Shown piece by piece: positions 36,612-46,883 of a stretch of 64,000 bases of DNA. The notes beneath the pieces were generated by a model, which saw only the letters and a program-made list of their open reading frames with translations, made no database searches and had not been told where the DNA came from. The position numbers were made by a program, and so were the translations under genes. The stretch spans positions 62,001 through 126,000 of the forward strand of contig NZ_LAHO01000008.1 of the NCBI RefSeq assembly GCF_000987775.1, written 5' to 3'. Numbering within the stretch: the first letter of the stretch is position 1; every line of letters begins with the position of its first letter. Source of the stretch: Arsukibacterium ikkense. GTDB lineage: Bacteria > Pseudomonadota > Gammaproteobacteria > Enterobacterales > Alteromonadaceae.

Positions 36612-38222
36612 ATGAAGAACATGTCGATAGTGTTAAAGATTTGGTTGGTTATTGGCCTGGCTGTGATTGCATTCTCTACTGTAGTGGCAGTGAGTGTGTT
36701 TTTTACCGCCAAAAATAACGCTACAACCCAGAGCATGCGTGATTACATGTACGAAACGTCGAAGCTGGCCTCGCAGGTCAGATCTGGTTTTACCTCGCTG
36801 GATGAATTTTTCACTCAGGCGGTCACCTTATCTGACTCCGATTTGCTGGCAACGGCGCAGCAACACAGTGTGAAGTTACAGCAAAATTTAAACCGGTTAA
36901 AAACCCTTAACCCTGAACAACTGTCATTACTGAATGCGTTACAGCAAGACGCTGCGCGCTATGCAGATTTAGCCGGCGGCATTGCCCAGCAATTTATTGA
37001 TGGCGATGTTGACTTTGGTAAGATCCAAGCCAGCGTTGCGACAAAAACTGAGCAGTTTGAAAGTTTAAACAGGCGCTTTACCCAGTTTGAGCAACAGGCC
37101 GATGAGCGTTTCTCTCAGGCCATTGAAGATATGTCCAGTAATATGGATTTAGCGCTAACCGTTATTTTAGCGCTGGGTAGTATCCTGATATTGCTAACAG
37201 CCGGCCTGGGCCATTTTATTGCCAGCCGGATCAGCAATACGGCCAGAACGCTGGGGGTGTCTTTGGCCGAACTGGCCAGCGGTAAAGGCAATTTAGCCAG
37301 CCGGCTACCTGTTACTGGCAATGATGAGCTGGGGGTGGTGGCGAAACAATTTAATTTGTTCATCCAGATGCTGCAAACCTCATTTAACGATTTAGCTAAA
37401 ACCATAGAGCCACTGAACCGCAGCGCCAAAGACCTGGCATCCGGTATGAACAATATGGAAAAAATGACGCTGGAGCAATCGGATAACTCGGAAACAGTCA
37501 GTCACAGCATGGCAGAAATGCAGCTATCGGTGCAGGACATCAGCCAGTCGGCGAACGATGCGGCTACCGGTGCGGGCAAAGCCAATGAGCTGGCTAAGCT
37601 CGGCCTGGATAAAACCAGCCACGCCGTTAAGTATTCACAAGGCTTGTCTGATGAAATAAAACACGCACAGGATGTGATAACCGAGCTGGCTGAGAAAACT
37701 AAAAACGTAACCGAGATTTTAAAAAGCATTAATGATATTGCTGATCAAACCAACTTATTGGCGTTAAACGCGGCTATCGAAGCTGCCCGAGCAGGTGAGC
37801 ATGGCAGGGGCTTTTCAGTGGTGGCTGATGAAGTGCGTAACTTATCCTCGAAAACGGCAAAGTCGGTCACCATGGTGCAGGAAGTGCTGCGTCAGCTAAA
37901 TGATAATGTCAGCGGAGCCGTCAGCATTATGAGCCAGGCGGTAAGTAACGCTGAGCACTCGGCCAGCCTGGCTGCTGATGCGGGCAGTTCCATTGAGCAA
38001 ATAAATAAGGAAGTGCAGCAAATTAGCATGTTAAATGCGCAAATAGCTGCCGCTACCGAAGAGCAAACCATGGTAGCTGAGCAAATTGCCAGCAATACCG
38101 CTAAAATGATAGGGTCTTTTGCCCAAACTAAAAGTCTGCAGTTAAGCGTGCATGGCATATCAGACGATTTACGGATATTGTCGGAGTCGCTGGTAACGGT
38201 TAGCTCAAAATTTGAGACCTGA
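36612..38222 (+). CDS. Methyl-accepting chemotaxis protein
   Basis: A 536-residue chemoreceptor. TM1 about residues 8-32, helical periplasmic domain about 33-180 (four-helix-bundle type), TM2 about 182-204, HAMP about 205-258, and a signalling domain whose hairpin tip reads [19 protein letters not shown] then [22 protein letters not shown]. Adaptation sites are likely in the flanking Gln/Glu-rich helices; there is no C-terminal CheR-binding pentapeptide. The 36-base gap to the solute-binding gene and the 33-base gap to cheV suggest one transcript, so CheV is probably its coupling protein. Confidence 0.94.
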   Translation: MKNMSIVLKIWLVIGLAVIAFSTVVAVSVFFTAKNNATTQSMRDYMYETSKLASQVRSGFTSLDEFFTQAVTLSDSDLLATAQQHSVKLQQNLNRLKTLNPEQLSLLNALQQDAARYADLAGGIAQQFIDGDVDFGKIQASVATKTEQFESLNRRFTQFEQQADERFSQAIEDMSSNMDLALTVILALGSILILLTAGLGHFIASRISNTARTLGVSLAELASGKGNLASRLPVTGNDELGVVAKQFNLFIQMLQTSFNDLAKTIEPLNRSAKDLASGMNNMEKMTLEQSDNSETVSHSMAEMQLSVQDISQSANDAATGAGKANELAKLGLDKTSHAVKYSQGLSDEIKHAQDVITELAEKTKNVTEILKSINDIADQTNLLALNAAIEAARAGEHGRGFSVVADEVRNLSSKTAKSVTMVQEVLRQLNDNVSGAVSIMSQAVSNAEHSASLAADAGSSIEQINKEVQQISMLNAQIAAATEEQTMVAEQIASNTAKMIGSFAQTKSLQLSVHGISDDLRILSESLVTVSSKFET

Positions 38223-38255
38223 TAAACGCAACTGCGGTTGCAGTGAGGAAGCACC

Positions 38256-39182
38256 ATGAGTTCATTAATGAGTTCGGTTGACCAGAGAACCAATATTGTT
38301 GGCCAGAACCGACTGGAGTTGCTGATATTCCGGCTAACGGGCCAGCAACCTTACGGCATCAATGTGTTTAAGGTACGGGAAGTGATTCAATGCCCGCAGC
38401 TGACTGATATGCCCGGCTCAAATGCCCATGTGCGTGGTATAGCCCACTTGCGTGGCACACCGGTTACGGTTATCGATTTGAGTAAAGCCACGGGAGGCAA
38501 GGCGATAGACGATTTGAGCAAAGCGTATATTCTGGTAACAGAGTATAACCGCACCACTCAGGGCTTTTTAGTCGGTGGAATAGATCGCATCGTCAACATA
38601 AACTGGGAGCAGATTTTGCCGCCGCCGAAGGGGGCGGGCCGCAATCATTATCTGACAGCGGTTACCCAGCTAGATGATAAGCTGGTACAAATTCTCGATG
38701 TGGAAAAAGTGTTTGCTGAAATTTCGCCACCAGACGAGGAAGTCAGCGAAACAATAAAACAGCGCAAGTCAGAGCGTGACTTGTCGCAACTTACTGTGCT
38801 GGTGGCCGATGACTCTGCCGTTGCCCGTAATCAGGTAAAACGTGCGCTCAGTTCGATTGGTATTAATGTCGAGCTGGTAAATGATGGCCGCTTAGCGCTG
38901 GACTGGTTGATTGCAAAAGCCGATGAGCTGGGCGGTGATATCTCAGATCAGGTACCGTTGTTAATTTCAGACATTGAAATGCCGGAAATGGATGGTTATA
39001 CCTTGACCGCTGCGGTAAAAGCGCACGAACATCTGAAAAATGTGCACATTGTGCTGCACTCATCGTTAAGTGGCGTGTTTAACGAGGCGATGGTGAAAAA
39101 GGTGGGGGCTGATCAATTTATCGCTAAATTCCACCCGGATGAACTGGCTTCAGCGGTACAACATTGGATGGCCATAGAATAA
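38256..39182 (+). CDS. cheV: Chemotaxis protein CheV (CheW-REC fusion)
   Basis: A 308-residue coupling protein: CheW-like domain residues about 20-160 (LIFRLTGQQPYGINVFKVREVI, with HLRGTPVTVIDL), then a receiver domain about 175-305 with the acidic pair in LVADDSAVAR, phospho-Asp in LISDIEMPEMDGYTL and conserved Lys in QFIAKFHPDEL. CheV links receptors to the CheA kinase and dampens signalling when phosphorylated. GAGGA precedes the ATG by seven bases. It closes the porin-to-cheV run and is followed by a strong terminator. Confidence 0.95.
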   Translation: MSSLMSSVDQRTNIVGQNRLELLIFRLTGQQPYGINVFKVREVIQCPQLTDMPGSNAHVRGIAHLRGTPVTVIDLSKATGGKAIDDLSKAYILVTEYNRTTQGFLVGGIDRIVNINWEQILPPPKGAGRNHYLTAVTQLDDKLVQILDVEKVFAEISPPDEEVSETIKQRKSERDLSQLTVLVADDSAVARNQVKRALSSIGINVELVNDGRLALDWLIAKADELGGDISDQVPLLISDIEMPEMDGYTLTAAVKAHEHLKNVHIVLHSSLSGVFNEAMVKKVGADQFIAKFHPDELASAVQHWMAIE

Positions 39183-39190
39183 ACCTTGCC

Positions 39191-39218
39191 AGAAATAGCG
39201 CCTGCCGGCGCTATTTCT
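39191..39218. terminator. Bidirectional intrinsic terminator
   Basis: Perfect 12-bp stem AGAAATAGCGCC / GGCGCTATTTCT with a 4-base loop. It lies between the convergent cheV and hisIE genes, 8 and 25 bases from their stops, and likely ends both. Confidence 0.88.
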
Positions 39219-39243
39219 TTGCGGTTGCCTCGCCAGGGTGCTG

Positions 39244-39858
39244 TTAGTTATGCCGCTTCTGTAATACTTTAATCACATCATTCAGCTCAAGCTGCTGGCT
39301 GCGTAGTAATACCAGCAGGTGAAAAATTAAATCGGCTGCTTCGTTGGCCAGCTCTTCCTTATCGCCTGCCATCGCCGCAAGAGCCGACTCTACGCCTTCT
39401 TCACCCACTTTCTGTGCTATTCGTTTTACGCCTTTGGCAAACAGACTGGCGGTATAGCTGCTGGCCGGATCGGCGCCTTCGCGGCTTTGAATTACCTGCT
39501 CTAAATCATATAAAAAACTGAGCTGCGGGCTGTTGGCGCTATTGTCATGCCAGCAGGTTTCGGTGCCAACATGGCAGGTAGGGCCTTTGGGTAGGGCCAG
39601 CACTAACAGGCTGTCGGCATCACAGTCGCTGGCCATGCTGACCAGTTGCAGAGTATTACCCGAGCTTTCACCCTTGGTCCACAGCCGCTGCTTACTGCGG
39701 CTGTAAAAAGTGACCTGGCCGCTTTGCAGGCTGTGCTCAAGCGCTTGCGGGTTCATATAGCCCTGCATCAACACCTTGCCGGAAATGGCATGCTGCACTA
39801 TTGCTGGTAGTAACTGGTTTTCGGGCCAGCTGAGCGCTTTGATTTTATCGTTGTTCAT
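39244..39858 (-). CDS. hisI: Phosphoribosyl-AMP cyclohydrolase / phosphoribosyl-ATP pyrophosphatase
   Basis: A 204-residue bifunctional HisIE, steps 2 and 3 of histidine synthesis. The cyclohydrolase half (about 1-115) has the zinc/Mg2+ motifs DCDADSLLV and [11 protein letters not shown]; the pyrophosphatase half (about 118-204) has [11 protein letters not shown] and [14 protein letters not shown]. Fusion of the two is usual in enterics and relatives. It is last in the his operon, nine bases after hisF, and is followed by the terminator shared with cheV. Confidence 0.96.
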   Translation of the reverse strand: MNNDKIKALSWPENQLLPAIVQHAISGKVLMQGYMNPQALEHSLQSGQVTFYSRSKQRLWTKGESSGNTLQLVSMASDCDADSLLVLALPKGPTCHVGTETCWHDNSANSPQLSFLYDLEQVIQSREGADPASSYTASLFAKGVKRIAQKVGEEGVESALAAMAGDKEELANEAADLIFHLLVLLRSQQLELNDVIKVLQKRHN

Positions 39859-39867
39859 ATGCTTTCT

Positions 39868-40641
39868 CTAAGGCCTTATGCTTATACCATCGGTAATCAG
39901 CTTGGCTTTTAATGCTGCTATTTCAATAATGCCTTTGTGAAACACACTGGCCGCCAGGGCACCATCGACATCGGCTTTAGTAAACACTTCAGTAAAGTGC
40001 GCCATAGTTCCGGCGCCGCCACTGGCAATTAATGGCACCTTACAAATATCGCGAATGCTTGTTAACTGGGCAATATCATAACCCTGGCGCACGCCATCCT
40101 GATTCATGCAATTAAGCACAATTTCACCGGCGCCACGGGCTTGCACTTCGGCCACCCAATCGCGGGTAAGCCAACGGGTTTTCTGGGTGCGGTTTTCATC
40201 ACCGGTAAACTGGTACACCTGATACTGGCCCGAGGCGACATCAAAAAAGCTGTCGATGCCTACCACTACGCACTGCTGGCCAAAAATATGATTCAACTCG
40301 CTAATCAGTTCCGGCCGGGCCAGGGCAGGGCTGTTGACTGAGACTTTGTCGGCGCCCATTTCCAGAATTTTACCGGCATCGGCCACACTTTTAATACCAC
40401 CTGCCACGCAAAACGGAATATCAATAACCTCGGCTATCCGCCGTACCCAGCTTTTATCAACCACCCGGCCATCGCTGGAGGCGGTAATATCATAAAACAC
40501 CAGTTCATCAGCTCCTGCCTCGGCATAGCGCTGGGCTAGCGGTACAATATCACCAATAATTTCGTGGTTACGAAATTGTACGCCTTTAACGACCTTGCCA
40601 TCGCGAACATCTAAACAGGGAATTAACCGTTTTGCCAGCAT
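39868..40641 (-). CDS. hisF: Imidazole glycerol phosphate synthase, cyclase subunit
   Basis: A 257-residue (beta/alpha)8 barrel. It starts [20 protein letters not shown] with the catalytic Asp in CLDV and has the second Asp in VVVGIDSFF; phosphate is bound by IASGGAG and the C-terminal [11 protein letters not shown]. It turns PRFAR and HisH-derived ammonia into imidazole glycerol phosphate and AICAR. Its ATG lies 19 bases inside the hisA 3' end, so expression is coupled. Confidence 0.97.
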   Translation of the reverse strand: MLAKRLIPCLDVRDGKVVKGVQFRNHEIIGDIVPLAQRYAEAGADELVFYDITASSDGRVVDKSWVRRIAEVIDIPFCVAGGIKSVADAGKILEMGADKVSVNSPALARPELISELNHIFGQQCVVVGIDSFFDVASGQYQVYQFTGDENRTQKTRWLTRDWVAEVQARGAGEIVLNCMNQDGVRQGYDIAQLTSIRDICKVPLIASGGAGTMAHFTEVFTKADVDGALAASVFHKGIIEIAALKAKLITDGISIRP

Positions 40642-41369
40642 GCAATGGCCTCCTTCAGAGTGAATTTACCTTCCAGCAGCGATCGACCCAGGATCACGCC
40701 CGCCACGCCACTACCAATGAGGGCTTTAATATCATCCAGCGAGCCAATACCGCCCGAGGCCTGCCACTGAATTTGTGGGTAATGTGCGGTTAACTCCCGG
40801 TATAACAAAACATTAGAGCCAGTTAAGGTGCCATCGCGGCTGATATCGGTGCAAAGCACATGCTTCGCGCCCGCGGCGATATAGTTATCCAGTACTTGTT
40901 CCAGTGTGATATTCGATTGCTCAATCCAGCCGTGCGAGGGCAGGGTTTTCTCGCCCTGCTCATTAATTGCCACGTCCAAAGCCAATACGATGTGTTCGCC
41001 ACCGTATTTGCTGATCCAGCTTTGAACCAATTCTGGCTGGCGAATAGCCAGGCTGCCAATGACTACCCGGCCGGCACCGGCGTTAAGTAAATCAATCACA
41101 TCCTGTTCGCTGCGCACGCCGCCGCCAACCTGAATATGCAATGGTGCTGCGGTCATCAGCTCAGTTAGCAGCGCCAGCTGGCGTTTGCTGGCATCTTTGG
41201 CGCCAGACAGGTCAACAATATGCAGCCAGTCGCTGCCGTCCTGCGCATACTGGTTACGCAGGCTCAGTGGGCTGAACTGATATTGGGTGGTGCTGTCGTA
41301 GCGGCCCTGATACAGTCGCACTACAGTACCGTCGATTAAATCTATTGCCGGGATAATCACAATTGCCAC
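40623..41369 (-). CDS. hisA: ProFAR isomerase HisA
   Basis: A 248-residue barrel enzyme that isomerises ProFAR to PRFAR. It begins [22 protein letters not shown], with the catalytic Asp in PAIDL, and has [13 protein letters not shown] with the second Asp and the phosphate site [11 protein letters not shown]. The start overlaps the hisH end by 13 bases. It belongs to the unbroken minus-strand his operon. Confidence 0.97.
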   Translation of the reverse strand: MAIVIIPAIDLIDGTVVRLYQGRYDSTTQYQFSPLSLRNQYAQDGSDWLHIVDLSGAKDASKRQLALLTELMTAAPLHIQVGGGVRSEQDVIDLLNAGAGRVVIGSLAIRQPELVQSWISKYGGEHIVLALDVAINEQGEKTLPSHGWIEQSNITLEQVLDNYIAAGAKHVLCTDISRDGTLTGSNVLLYRELTAHYPQIQWQASGGIGSLDDIKALIGSGVAGVILGRSLLEGKFTLKEAIACWQNG

Positions 41370-41950
41370 TCCAGAAAATTCTGTAATAAACGGGCGCCGG
41401 TTTTACCGGAACGTTCCGGGTGAAACTGGGCGCCCACCACATTATCTTTGCCAATTACTGCTGCAAAATCGTTGCCATAGTGGCAGATCGCAAGTGAATG
41501 CAGGCTGGGCGCGACCGCAAAACTATGCACAAAATACAGATAATCGCTGTCGCTAAAGCCTTTCAGCAGCGGATGACTGCCGATACTGTGCAGGGTATTC
41601 CAGCCCATATGCGGCAAACGCAGGCCCGCACTTTGCATTGGTAGTACTTCACCGGGAATAAGGTTTAAACAAGGGACATCACCTTCCATGCTGTGACTGG
41701 TCAGCATTTGCATACCCAGGCAAATGCCGAGCAGCGGCTGCTGCAGGCCTTGCAGCGTAGCGATAAGGTCGGCCTGTTGCAGCTGAGCCATGGCATTATG
41801 GGCGGTGCCGACGCCGGGCAAAATGACTTTATCGGCGGCCTTAATGAAGCGGGCATCACGGCTGATAGTGGCCTCAACGCCTAAGCGTCTGACGGCAAAA
41901 TATACCGAGCTGATATTGGCGCAGCCGGTATCAACAATAACCAACTGCAT
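41357..41950 (-). CDS. hisH: Imidazole glycerol phosphate synthase, glutaminase subunit
   Basis: A 197-residue class-I glutamine amidotransferase. The nucleophile Cys is in [11 protein letters not shown], with the His-Glu pair in [12 protein letters not shown]. It supplies ammonia to HisF. Start ATG shares one base with the hisB stop (TAATG), typical for coupled genes in this operon. Confidence 0.97.
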   Translation of the reverse strand: MQLVIVDTGCANISSVYFAVRRLGVEATISRDARFIKAADKVILPGVGTAHNAMAQLQQADLIATLQGLQQPLLGICLGMQMLTSHSMEGDVPCLNLIPGEVLPMQSAGLRLPHMGWNTLHSIGSHPLLKGFSDSDYLYFVHSFAVAPSLHSLAICHYGNDFAAVIGKDNVVGAQFHPERSGKTGARLLQNFLEWQL

Positions 41951-43020
41951 TACAGCACTCCCTTTGAGCTTGGTAGGGCTTCGCCTGATACCGTAATAGC
42001 CTGGCGCAGGGCCCGGCCAAAGGCTTTAAACAGCCCTTCTACCATATGGTGTTTGTTGCCCTCGGTAATGGATAAGTGCAGACTAATCAGCATGGCATCG
42101 CTTATGGAGCGGAAAAAGTGCGGCACCATTTCCAGATTCAGACCACCGACGCTGCCTTCGCCTAAATTCGCATCGAATTTAAACAGCGGCCGGCCGGATA
42201 AATCCAGTATACACTCGGCACGGCATTCATCCATGGGCAATACAAAACCAAAACGGTTAATCCCCCGCTTATTGCCCAGCGCCTGTTTTAGTGCCTGGCC
42301 GAGTGCCAGCGCGGTATCTTCCACGCTGTGGTGATCATCAATATGTAAATCGCCCTCTACCCGTACCTGCAGTGAAAAACCGCCGTGAGTGGCAATTTGC
42401 TCCAGCATATGGTCAAAAAAGCCGACGCCGGTGCTAAAGCTGTTATTACCACTGCTATCCAGATCAACACTGATTTCAATATCGGTTTCTCTGGTGGTCC
42501 GGCGCACAGTAGCCTGACGGCCGCGACTTAGCAGCCGTTTAGTTATCTCACGCCAGCCCAGCGTATCGCGATTATACAAAAATGACGGCAGCCCCATATT
42601 ATCGGCCAGTTGCACGTCGGTTAGCCGGTCGCCAATCACGTACGAGTTAGTAAAGTCTATTTTGCCTTGCTGCAGGTAATCTTTTACCAGCCCCAGTTTT
42701 GGCTTACGGCAACTGCAGTTATCCCGTTCAAAGTGTGGGCAAATAAGCACATCATCAAACACTATGCCTTGTGAGGTTAACAGCTGCATCATCTTGTCGT
42801 GCGGTGCGTCAAAGGTCTCACGCGGAAAGCTGGCAGTGCCCAGACCATCCTGATTGGTAACCATTACTAAGCGATAACCGGCAGCCTGCAACTTTAACAG
42901 GGCGGGCACCAGGCCAGGCTCATAAGCCAGCTTTTCCAGGCTATCAAGCTGCTTATCAATTGGCGGCTCTTCCACCATGGTGCCGTCGCGGTCAATAAAT
43001 AAAATAGGCTGGGCACTCAT
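41950..43020 (-). CDS. hisB: Histidinol-phosphatase / imidazoleglycerol-phosphate dehydratase
   Basis: A 356-residue bifunctional HisB. The N-terminal HAD phosphatase (about 1-165) has LFIDRDGTM with the two catalytic Asp residues and a zinc-binding [15 protein letters not shown] loop; the C-terminal dehydratase (about 168-356) has [13 protein letters not shown] and [14 protein letters not shown], the metal-binding HHxxED pattern. It carries out steps 6 and 8. The bifunctional form is the enteric type. The ATG overlaps the hisC stop (ATGA). Confidence 0.97.
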   Translation of the reverse strand: MSAQPILFIDRDGTMVEEPPIDKQLDSLEKLAYEPGLVPALLKLQAAGYRLVMVTNQDGLGTASFPRETFDAPHDKMMQLLTSQGIVFDDVLICPHFERDNCSCRKPKLGLVKDYLQQGKIDFTNSYVIGDRLTDVQLADNMGLPSFLYNRDTLGWREITKRLLSRGRQATVRRTTRETDIEISVDLDSSGNNSFSTGVGFFDHMLEQIATHGGFSLQVRVEGDLHIDDHHSVEDTALALGQALKQALGNKRGINRFGFVLPMDECRAECILDLSGRPLFKFDANLGEGSVGGLNLEMVPHFFRSISDAMLISLHLSITEGNKHHMVEGLFKAFGRALRQAITVSGEALPSSKGVL

Positions 43021-44117
43021 GCGCTTTCTCTCTTGTTGTCATTTTTAGTATCCGGTTTTTGTTCAGAAAAATACTGCTGCATTGCTTTCGTCAGGCGCTG
43101 CATTTCCTGCGGGCTGCCAATGGACACCCTGACCACCTGTGATAACCCCAGCTGGCTGGATTGGTTGCGAATTAAAATATCAGCATTAATCAGAGCACTG
43201 ACACAATCTGCCGCATCGCTTACCTGCAGCAGTACATAATTGGCATTACTTGGCCACACTCTTTTTACGCCCGGTAGCTGCTGTGCAATTGCGATAAAGT
43301 CGTTGCGTAGCTGATTAATAGTAGCGACACTTTGCTGCATTTGCGTTATGCCCGATGCAGACAGGGCCTGGGCGGCAATTTGCGCTACCGGCTCAGCAAT
43401 CGGGTAGGGGGCAATCATTTTCTTCAGGGCATTGATGACATCTGGTGATGCCAGGGTAAAGCCACAGCGCAGCCCGGCCAAACCAAAAGCTTTAGACAGG
43501 GTGCGCAGTACCACAAGGTGCGGGTAGCGGCTAAGCAATGGTACCACCGAAGCTTCAGGCGCAAACTCAATATAGGCTTCATCTACCACCACCAACGCTT
43601 TGCCGCTGAAATGCTCCAGTACAGCAGTAATTTGCTCGCGCGGGATCAAATCGCCAGTCGGGTTATTCGGGCTGCAAATAAACACTAACTTAGGGTGGGT
43701 GGCAAAAATACCGGCCAGATCCAGTTGTTCACTGTTTAATAGCAATACTTTACTGACCGCGGTCTGGTTGCTTTCTGCACTGATCGCATACATGCCATAA
43801 GTCGGCGGGCAGATGGTAATGCTGTCTGTTTTTGGCTCGCAAAAGCTGCGAATTAACAGCTCAATACCTTCATCAGCACCGCGGCTGACCAGTACCTGCT
43901 CAGCCGTTATGCCAGCGTAAGTGGCATAGGCGTTGATCAGTGCTTTGGGCTGGCACGACGGGTAGCGGTTAAAGGTGCCGGCCAGTTGGTAGGCTGGCGC
44001 CAGCGCATTTTCGTTGGCATTTAGCCATACTGCGCCGCCACTCATTGTGCTGCGGGCAGAGGCGTAAGGCACCAGATCTTGTACAATTTGCCGTGCCAGG
44101 CTGTTTACCTTGCTCAT
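43017..44117 (-). CDS. hisC: Histidinol-phosphate aminotransferase
   Basis: A 366-residue PLP-dependent fold-type I aminotransferase. It has [11 protein letters not shown] near the N-terminus, the PLP-pocket [15 protein letters not shown], and the PLP lysine in [17 protein letters not shown]. It converts imidazole acetol phosphate and glutamate to histidinol phosphate. ATGA overlaps link it to hisD upstream and hisB downstream. The basic/acidic C-terminal tail ([16 protein letters not shown]) is longer than usual and is probably unstructured. Confidence 0.96.
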   Translation of the reverse strand: MSKVNSLARQIVQDLVPYASARSTMSGGAVWLNANENALAPAYQLAGTFNRYPSCQPKALINAYATYAGITAEQVLVSRGADEGIELLIRSFCEPKTDSITICPPTYGMYAISAESNQTAVSKVLLLNSEQLDLAGIFATHPKLVFICSPNNPTGDLIPREQITAVLEHFSGKALVVVDEAYIEFAPEASVVPLLSRYPHLVVLRTLSKAFGLAGLRCGFTLASPDVINALKKMIAPYPIAEPVAQIAAQALSASGITQMQQSVATINQLRNDFIAIAQQLPGVKRVWPSNANYVLLQVSDAADCVSALINADILIRNQSSQLGLSQVVRVSIGSPQEMQRLTKAMQQYFSEQKPDTKNDNKRESA

Positions 44118-45484
44118 GCTTTATCTCCGCCAGGGTTGTTGTCATACGCTGCTGAATTGTCGAGTACTGCCAAGCGCAGTCGCACCGCATTGGCGTGTGC
44201 TTGCAGGCTTTCCGCTTCGGCCAGGGTAACAATGGCCGGGCCAATATTACGCATGCCAGTGGCCGATAATTTTTGCACCGTGTAGCGCCGGTAGAAGTCG
44301 GTCAGTGATAAGCTGGATACCGTTTTGCTGTAGCCGTACGTGGGTAAAACATGGTTGGTGCCACTGGCATAGTCACCGGCTGATTCCGGTGTCCAGGGCC
44401 CGACAAAGATACTGGCGGCGCTGTCAAATTGCCCGATAAGCTCGTCATCACAACGAGTTTGCACAATTAAATGCTCGGGGGCGTAGGCGTTGGTTACCGC
44501 AACCGCTTCGGCTAAACCGGCTGTTAAAATATAGCGGCTGTGGCTAAGGGCGGCTTTTGCAATAGCTTTACGCGGCAACGTGACCAGTTGTTGCGCCACT
44601 TCAGCTTGTACGGCGGTTATAAAATCCGCACTGTCGCTTACCAGTATCACCTGAGAATCCGGGCCGTGCTCTGCCTGGGACAATAAGTCGGCGGCAACAA
44701 AGGCAGGGTTGGCACTGTCATCTGCCAGCACTAATACTTCAGACGGGCCTGCTGGCATATCAATCATCGCACCTTTGACATCCTGGCTAACCTGTTGCTT
44801 AGCTTCGGTAACATAGCGATTACCTGGGCCAAAAATCTTATCGACTTTGCCAATGGTTTCGGTGCCATAGGCCAGTGCAGCAATAGCCTGGGCGCCACCT
44901 ATAGTATAAATTTCGGTAATACCGCAAAGCTCAGCAGCGTACAGAATTTCCGCTGCGATATCATCGGCGGCAGGCTTACCGGGCGGGGTCACCAATACCG
45001 GCCTCGGGCAGCCGGCCAGTTGCGCTGGCACCCCCAGCATTAACACGGTGGATGGCAAGGGAGCACTGCCTCCGGGAATATACAAACCTACCGCACCAAT
45101 AGCCCGGTTTTTCAGCTGGCACATGACACCGACACTGGTTTCCACCGCGATATCGCGTGGCAACTGGGCAGCGTGAAACTTACGAATATTATCGTAGGCC
45201 AGCTCGATGGCGGCTTTCCGCTCGGGGAGCAAACTGGCCAGCACCGCGCGCTTTTTTGCATCGCTCAGGCGCAGCGGGTTATCAGTTAAACCGTCAAACT
45301 GCTGGCTGTAGGCACGCAGCGCGCTATCACCTTGTTGTCTAACGGTACTGATAATAGTGCGAACCTGTTCGCTTAACTGTGCCGAATCGGCCAGATCAGG
45401 CCTCGCCAGGGCAACTTGCTGCTGTGCGGCCGATAATTGTGCCCAGTTAAAAACGCTGACCGCCAGCTCAGGTATACGGGTCAT
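44114..45484 (-). CDS. hisD: Histidinol dehydrogenase
   Basis: A 456-residue zinc enzyme, somewhat longer than E. coli HisD (434) owing to a slightly longer C-terminal tail. Key motifs: GLYIPGGSAPLPSTVLMLGVPA (given in part), IDMPAGPSEVLVLAD, LLSQAEHGPDSQ with zinc ligands, and the catalytic Glu-His pair in NAYAPEHLIV. It oxidises histidinol to histidine. It starts two bases after the hisG stop. Confidence 0.97.
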   Translation of the reverse strand: MTRIPELAVSVFNWAQLSAAQQQVALARPDLADSAQLSEQVRTIISTVRQQGDSALRAYSQQFDGLTDNPLRLSDAKKRAVLASLLPERKAAIELAYDNIRKFHAAQLPRDIAVETSVGVMCQLKNRAIGAVGLYIPGGSAPLPSTVLMLGVPAQLAGCPRPVLVTPPGKPAADDIAAEILYAAELCGITEIYTIGGAQAIAALAYGTETIGKVDKIFGPGNRYVTEAKQQVSQDVKGAMIDMPAGPSEVLVLADDSANPAFVAADLLSQAEHGPDSQVILVSDSADFITAVQAEVAQQLVTLPRKAIAKAALSHSRYILTAGLAEAVAVTNAYAPEHLIVQTRCDDELIGQFDSAASIFVGPWTPESAGDYASGTNHVLPTYGYSKTVSSLSLTDFYRRYTVQKLSATGMRNIGPAIVTLAEAESLQAHANAVRLRLAVLDNSAAYDNNPGGDKA

Positions 45485-45486
45485 AG

Positions 45487-46395
45487 CTACTCCATCATTT
45501 TTTCGATTGGTAGTACTAGAATAGAGCTGGCGCCCAGCGCCTTTAATTGCTCCATGGTTTCCCAGAACAAGGTTTCACTGCTGACGACGTGAATGGCTAC
45601 CATGCTGTCATTGCCGGCCAGTGGCAGCATCGTCGGGTTCTCCGCGCCAGGCAGTAAGGCTATTACCTGATCCAGCTTTGCCCGCGGTGCATGCAGCATA
45701 ATGTATTTGCTTTCATTGGCTTGCATTACACCATTGATCCGTGGCATCAGCTTGTTTATCAGTTTTAACTGCTTGCTGTCGGTTAAATCTTTACGCTGAA
45801 TAAGCACCGCTTTGCTGCGGTAAATAACATCGACTTCTTTTAAGCCATTGGCTTCCAGCGTTGCGCCGGTTGACACTAAATCACATATCGCATCGGCTAA
45901 ACCAGCCCGTGGCGCCACTTCAACTGAGCCTTTTAAGGTGACAATTCTGGCATTTACGCCTTGCTGCTTTAAATAGCGGCCCAGTAAACGCGGGTAGGTG
46001 GTGGCAATGGTTTTACCCTCTAATGCGGCTGGGCCTTGATAGGCCTCTTCCTGGGGTACGGCGATGGATAAGCGGCAGCCACCGAAATCCAGCCGTTTTA
46101 ATACGGTGTAATCGAAGCTGTCGTTATCCAGTTGCCGCTGCAGTGATTCTTCTTCCAGCACGTTCTCGCCAACAATGCCTAAATCACAAACGCCGTCCAT
46201 CACCAGGCCGGGTATATCGTCGTCACGCACCCGCAGAATATCAATATCCATATTTTCGACATGGGCGATCAGCCGCTGTTCGCGCAGGTTGATTTTTAAA
46301 CCGCAGCTGGTGAATAAGGCCTGAGAATCTACCGACAAGCGGCCGGATTTCTGCATGGCGATTCGTAAGCGTTTACTTTCTGTTGCCGGACTCAT
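45487..46395 (-). CDS. hisG: ATP phosphoribosyltransferase (long form)
   Basis: A 302-residue long-form HisG with a C-terminal ACT-like regulatory domain for histidine feedback. The start ATG 46395 follows GGAG by seven bases and gives [24 protein letters not shown]; the open frame goes back to 46434 but that would run into the leader terminator. Catalytic PRPP-loop [16 protein letters not shown] is present. It catalyses the first committed step. It is the first structural gene after the attenuator. Confidence 0.96.
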   Translation of the reverse strand: MSPATESKRLRIAMQKSGRLSVDSQALFTSCGLKINLREQRLIAHVENMDIDILRVRDDDIPGLVMDGVCDLGIVGENVLEEESLQRQLDNDSFDYTVLKRLDFGGCRLSIAVPQEEAYQGPAALEGKTIATTYPRLLGRYLKQQGVNARIVTLKGSVEVAPRAGLADAICDLVSTGATLEANGLKEVDVIYRSKAVLIQRKDLTDSKQLKLINKLMPRINGVMQANESKYIMLHAPRAKLDQVIALLPGAENPTMLPLAGNDSMVAIHVVSSETLFWETMEQLKALGASSILVLPIEKMME

Positions 46396-46438
46396 AATGG
46401 TCTCCATGACGATAACTAAAAATGGCTGAAACAATAAA

Positions 46439-46470
46439 CAAAAACCCCGGGCCTGAGCTCGGGGTTTTTG
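46439..46470 (-). terminator. his operon attenuator terminator
   Basis: Perfect 11-bp stem CAAAAACCCCG / CGGGGTTTTTG with a 10-base loop, ending in a T-run on the minus strand, 44 bases before the hisG ATG and about 50 bases after the leader peptide stop. The stretch between them (TCCGGAATTTCGGA and CGCTCCGG) can form the alternative pairings required for attenuation. Confidence 0.9.
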
Positions 46471-46520
46471 TTACGTTACCACCGGAGCGCCAGACCATAG
46501 CCCTCCGAAATTCCGGACGG

Positions 46521-46559
46521 CTAGTGCCTATGATGGTGTAGGGTAGTAACGTTTAGCAT
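46521..46559 (-). CDS. hisL: his operon leader peptide
   Basis: A 12-codon open frame on the minus strand, MLNVTTLHHHRH then TAG, with four His codons among the last five. It lies upstream of the attenuator terminator and hisG. Ribosome stalling at the CAC CAT CAT AGG CAC run when charged tRNA-His is scarce would favour the antiterminator. E. coli has seven His codons in a row, so this is a short version. The ribosome-binding site is weak (AAGAA). It is too short for ordinary gene callers. Confidence 0.85.
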   Translation of the reverse strand: MLNVTTLHHHRH

Positions 46560-46819
46560 TGTCGGGTTCTTGCTGATTAAGATGCTATACAAGTTACCTG
46601 TTTAATCTTGGGAAGGCAAGTTGCCGATAAATATTTTTTGGCATTAATGATTTTTTAAATAATTAATAAAAACAGCTTATTGCATTTGTTTGGCCTGCTA
46701 TTGACTGATTTCAAGGCTAGTCAGTATTTTTCAACCTCCGAATTATCGCTTAAATAATAACCAACTTGTATAGTCATGGTGTTGCTGCAGCCAGTTTTAA
46801 CGTCAGGCTTGCTTGTTGA
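46560..46819. other. Intergenic region between his leader and S9 peptidase
   Basis: Divergent promoter region. The his promoter lies at its left end, and about 46635-46690 is very A+T-rich. Two inverted copies of CTATACAAGTT / AACTTGTATAG stand at 46585-46595 and 46763-46773. An open frame in phase with the S9 gene begins at 46776, but it contains the operator and is not thought to be coding. No other gene seen. Confidence 0.6.
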
Positions 46820-46835
46820 TTTTTGTATACAGTAT
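46820..46835. promoter_or_regulatory. GntR-type operator before the S9 peptidase
   Basis: TTTTTGTATACAGTAT, 13 of 16 matches to the regional consensus ATATTGTATACAATAT. It ends 48 bases before the S9 start codon at 46884. Confidence 0.7.
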
Positions 46836-46883
46836 GCATTAATCTGGGCGTCTGACTTTTCAGCCTGCAGGGCGAACGTTACG

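Noticed and set aside
46776..46883. N-terminal extension of the S9 peptidase from ATG 46776
   Set aside because: The extension contains the operator palindrome, and the signal peptide begins only at 46884.
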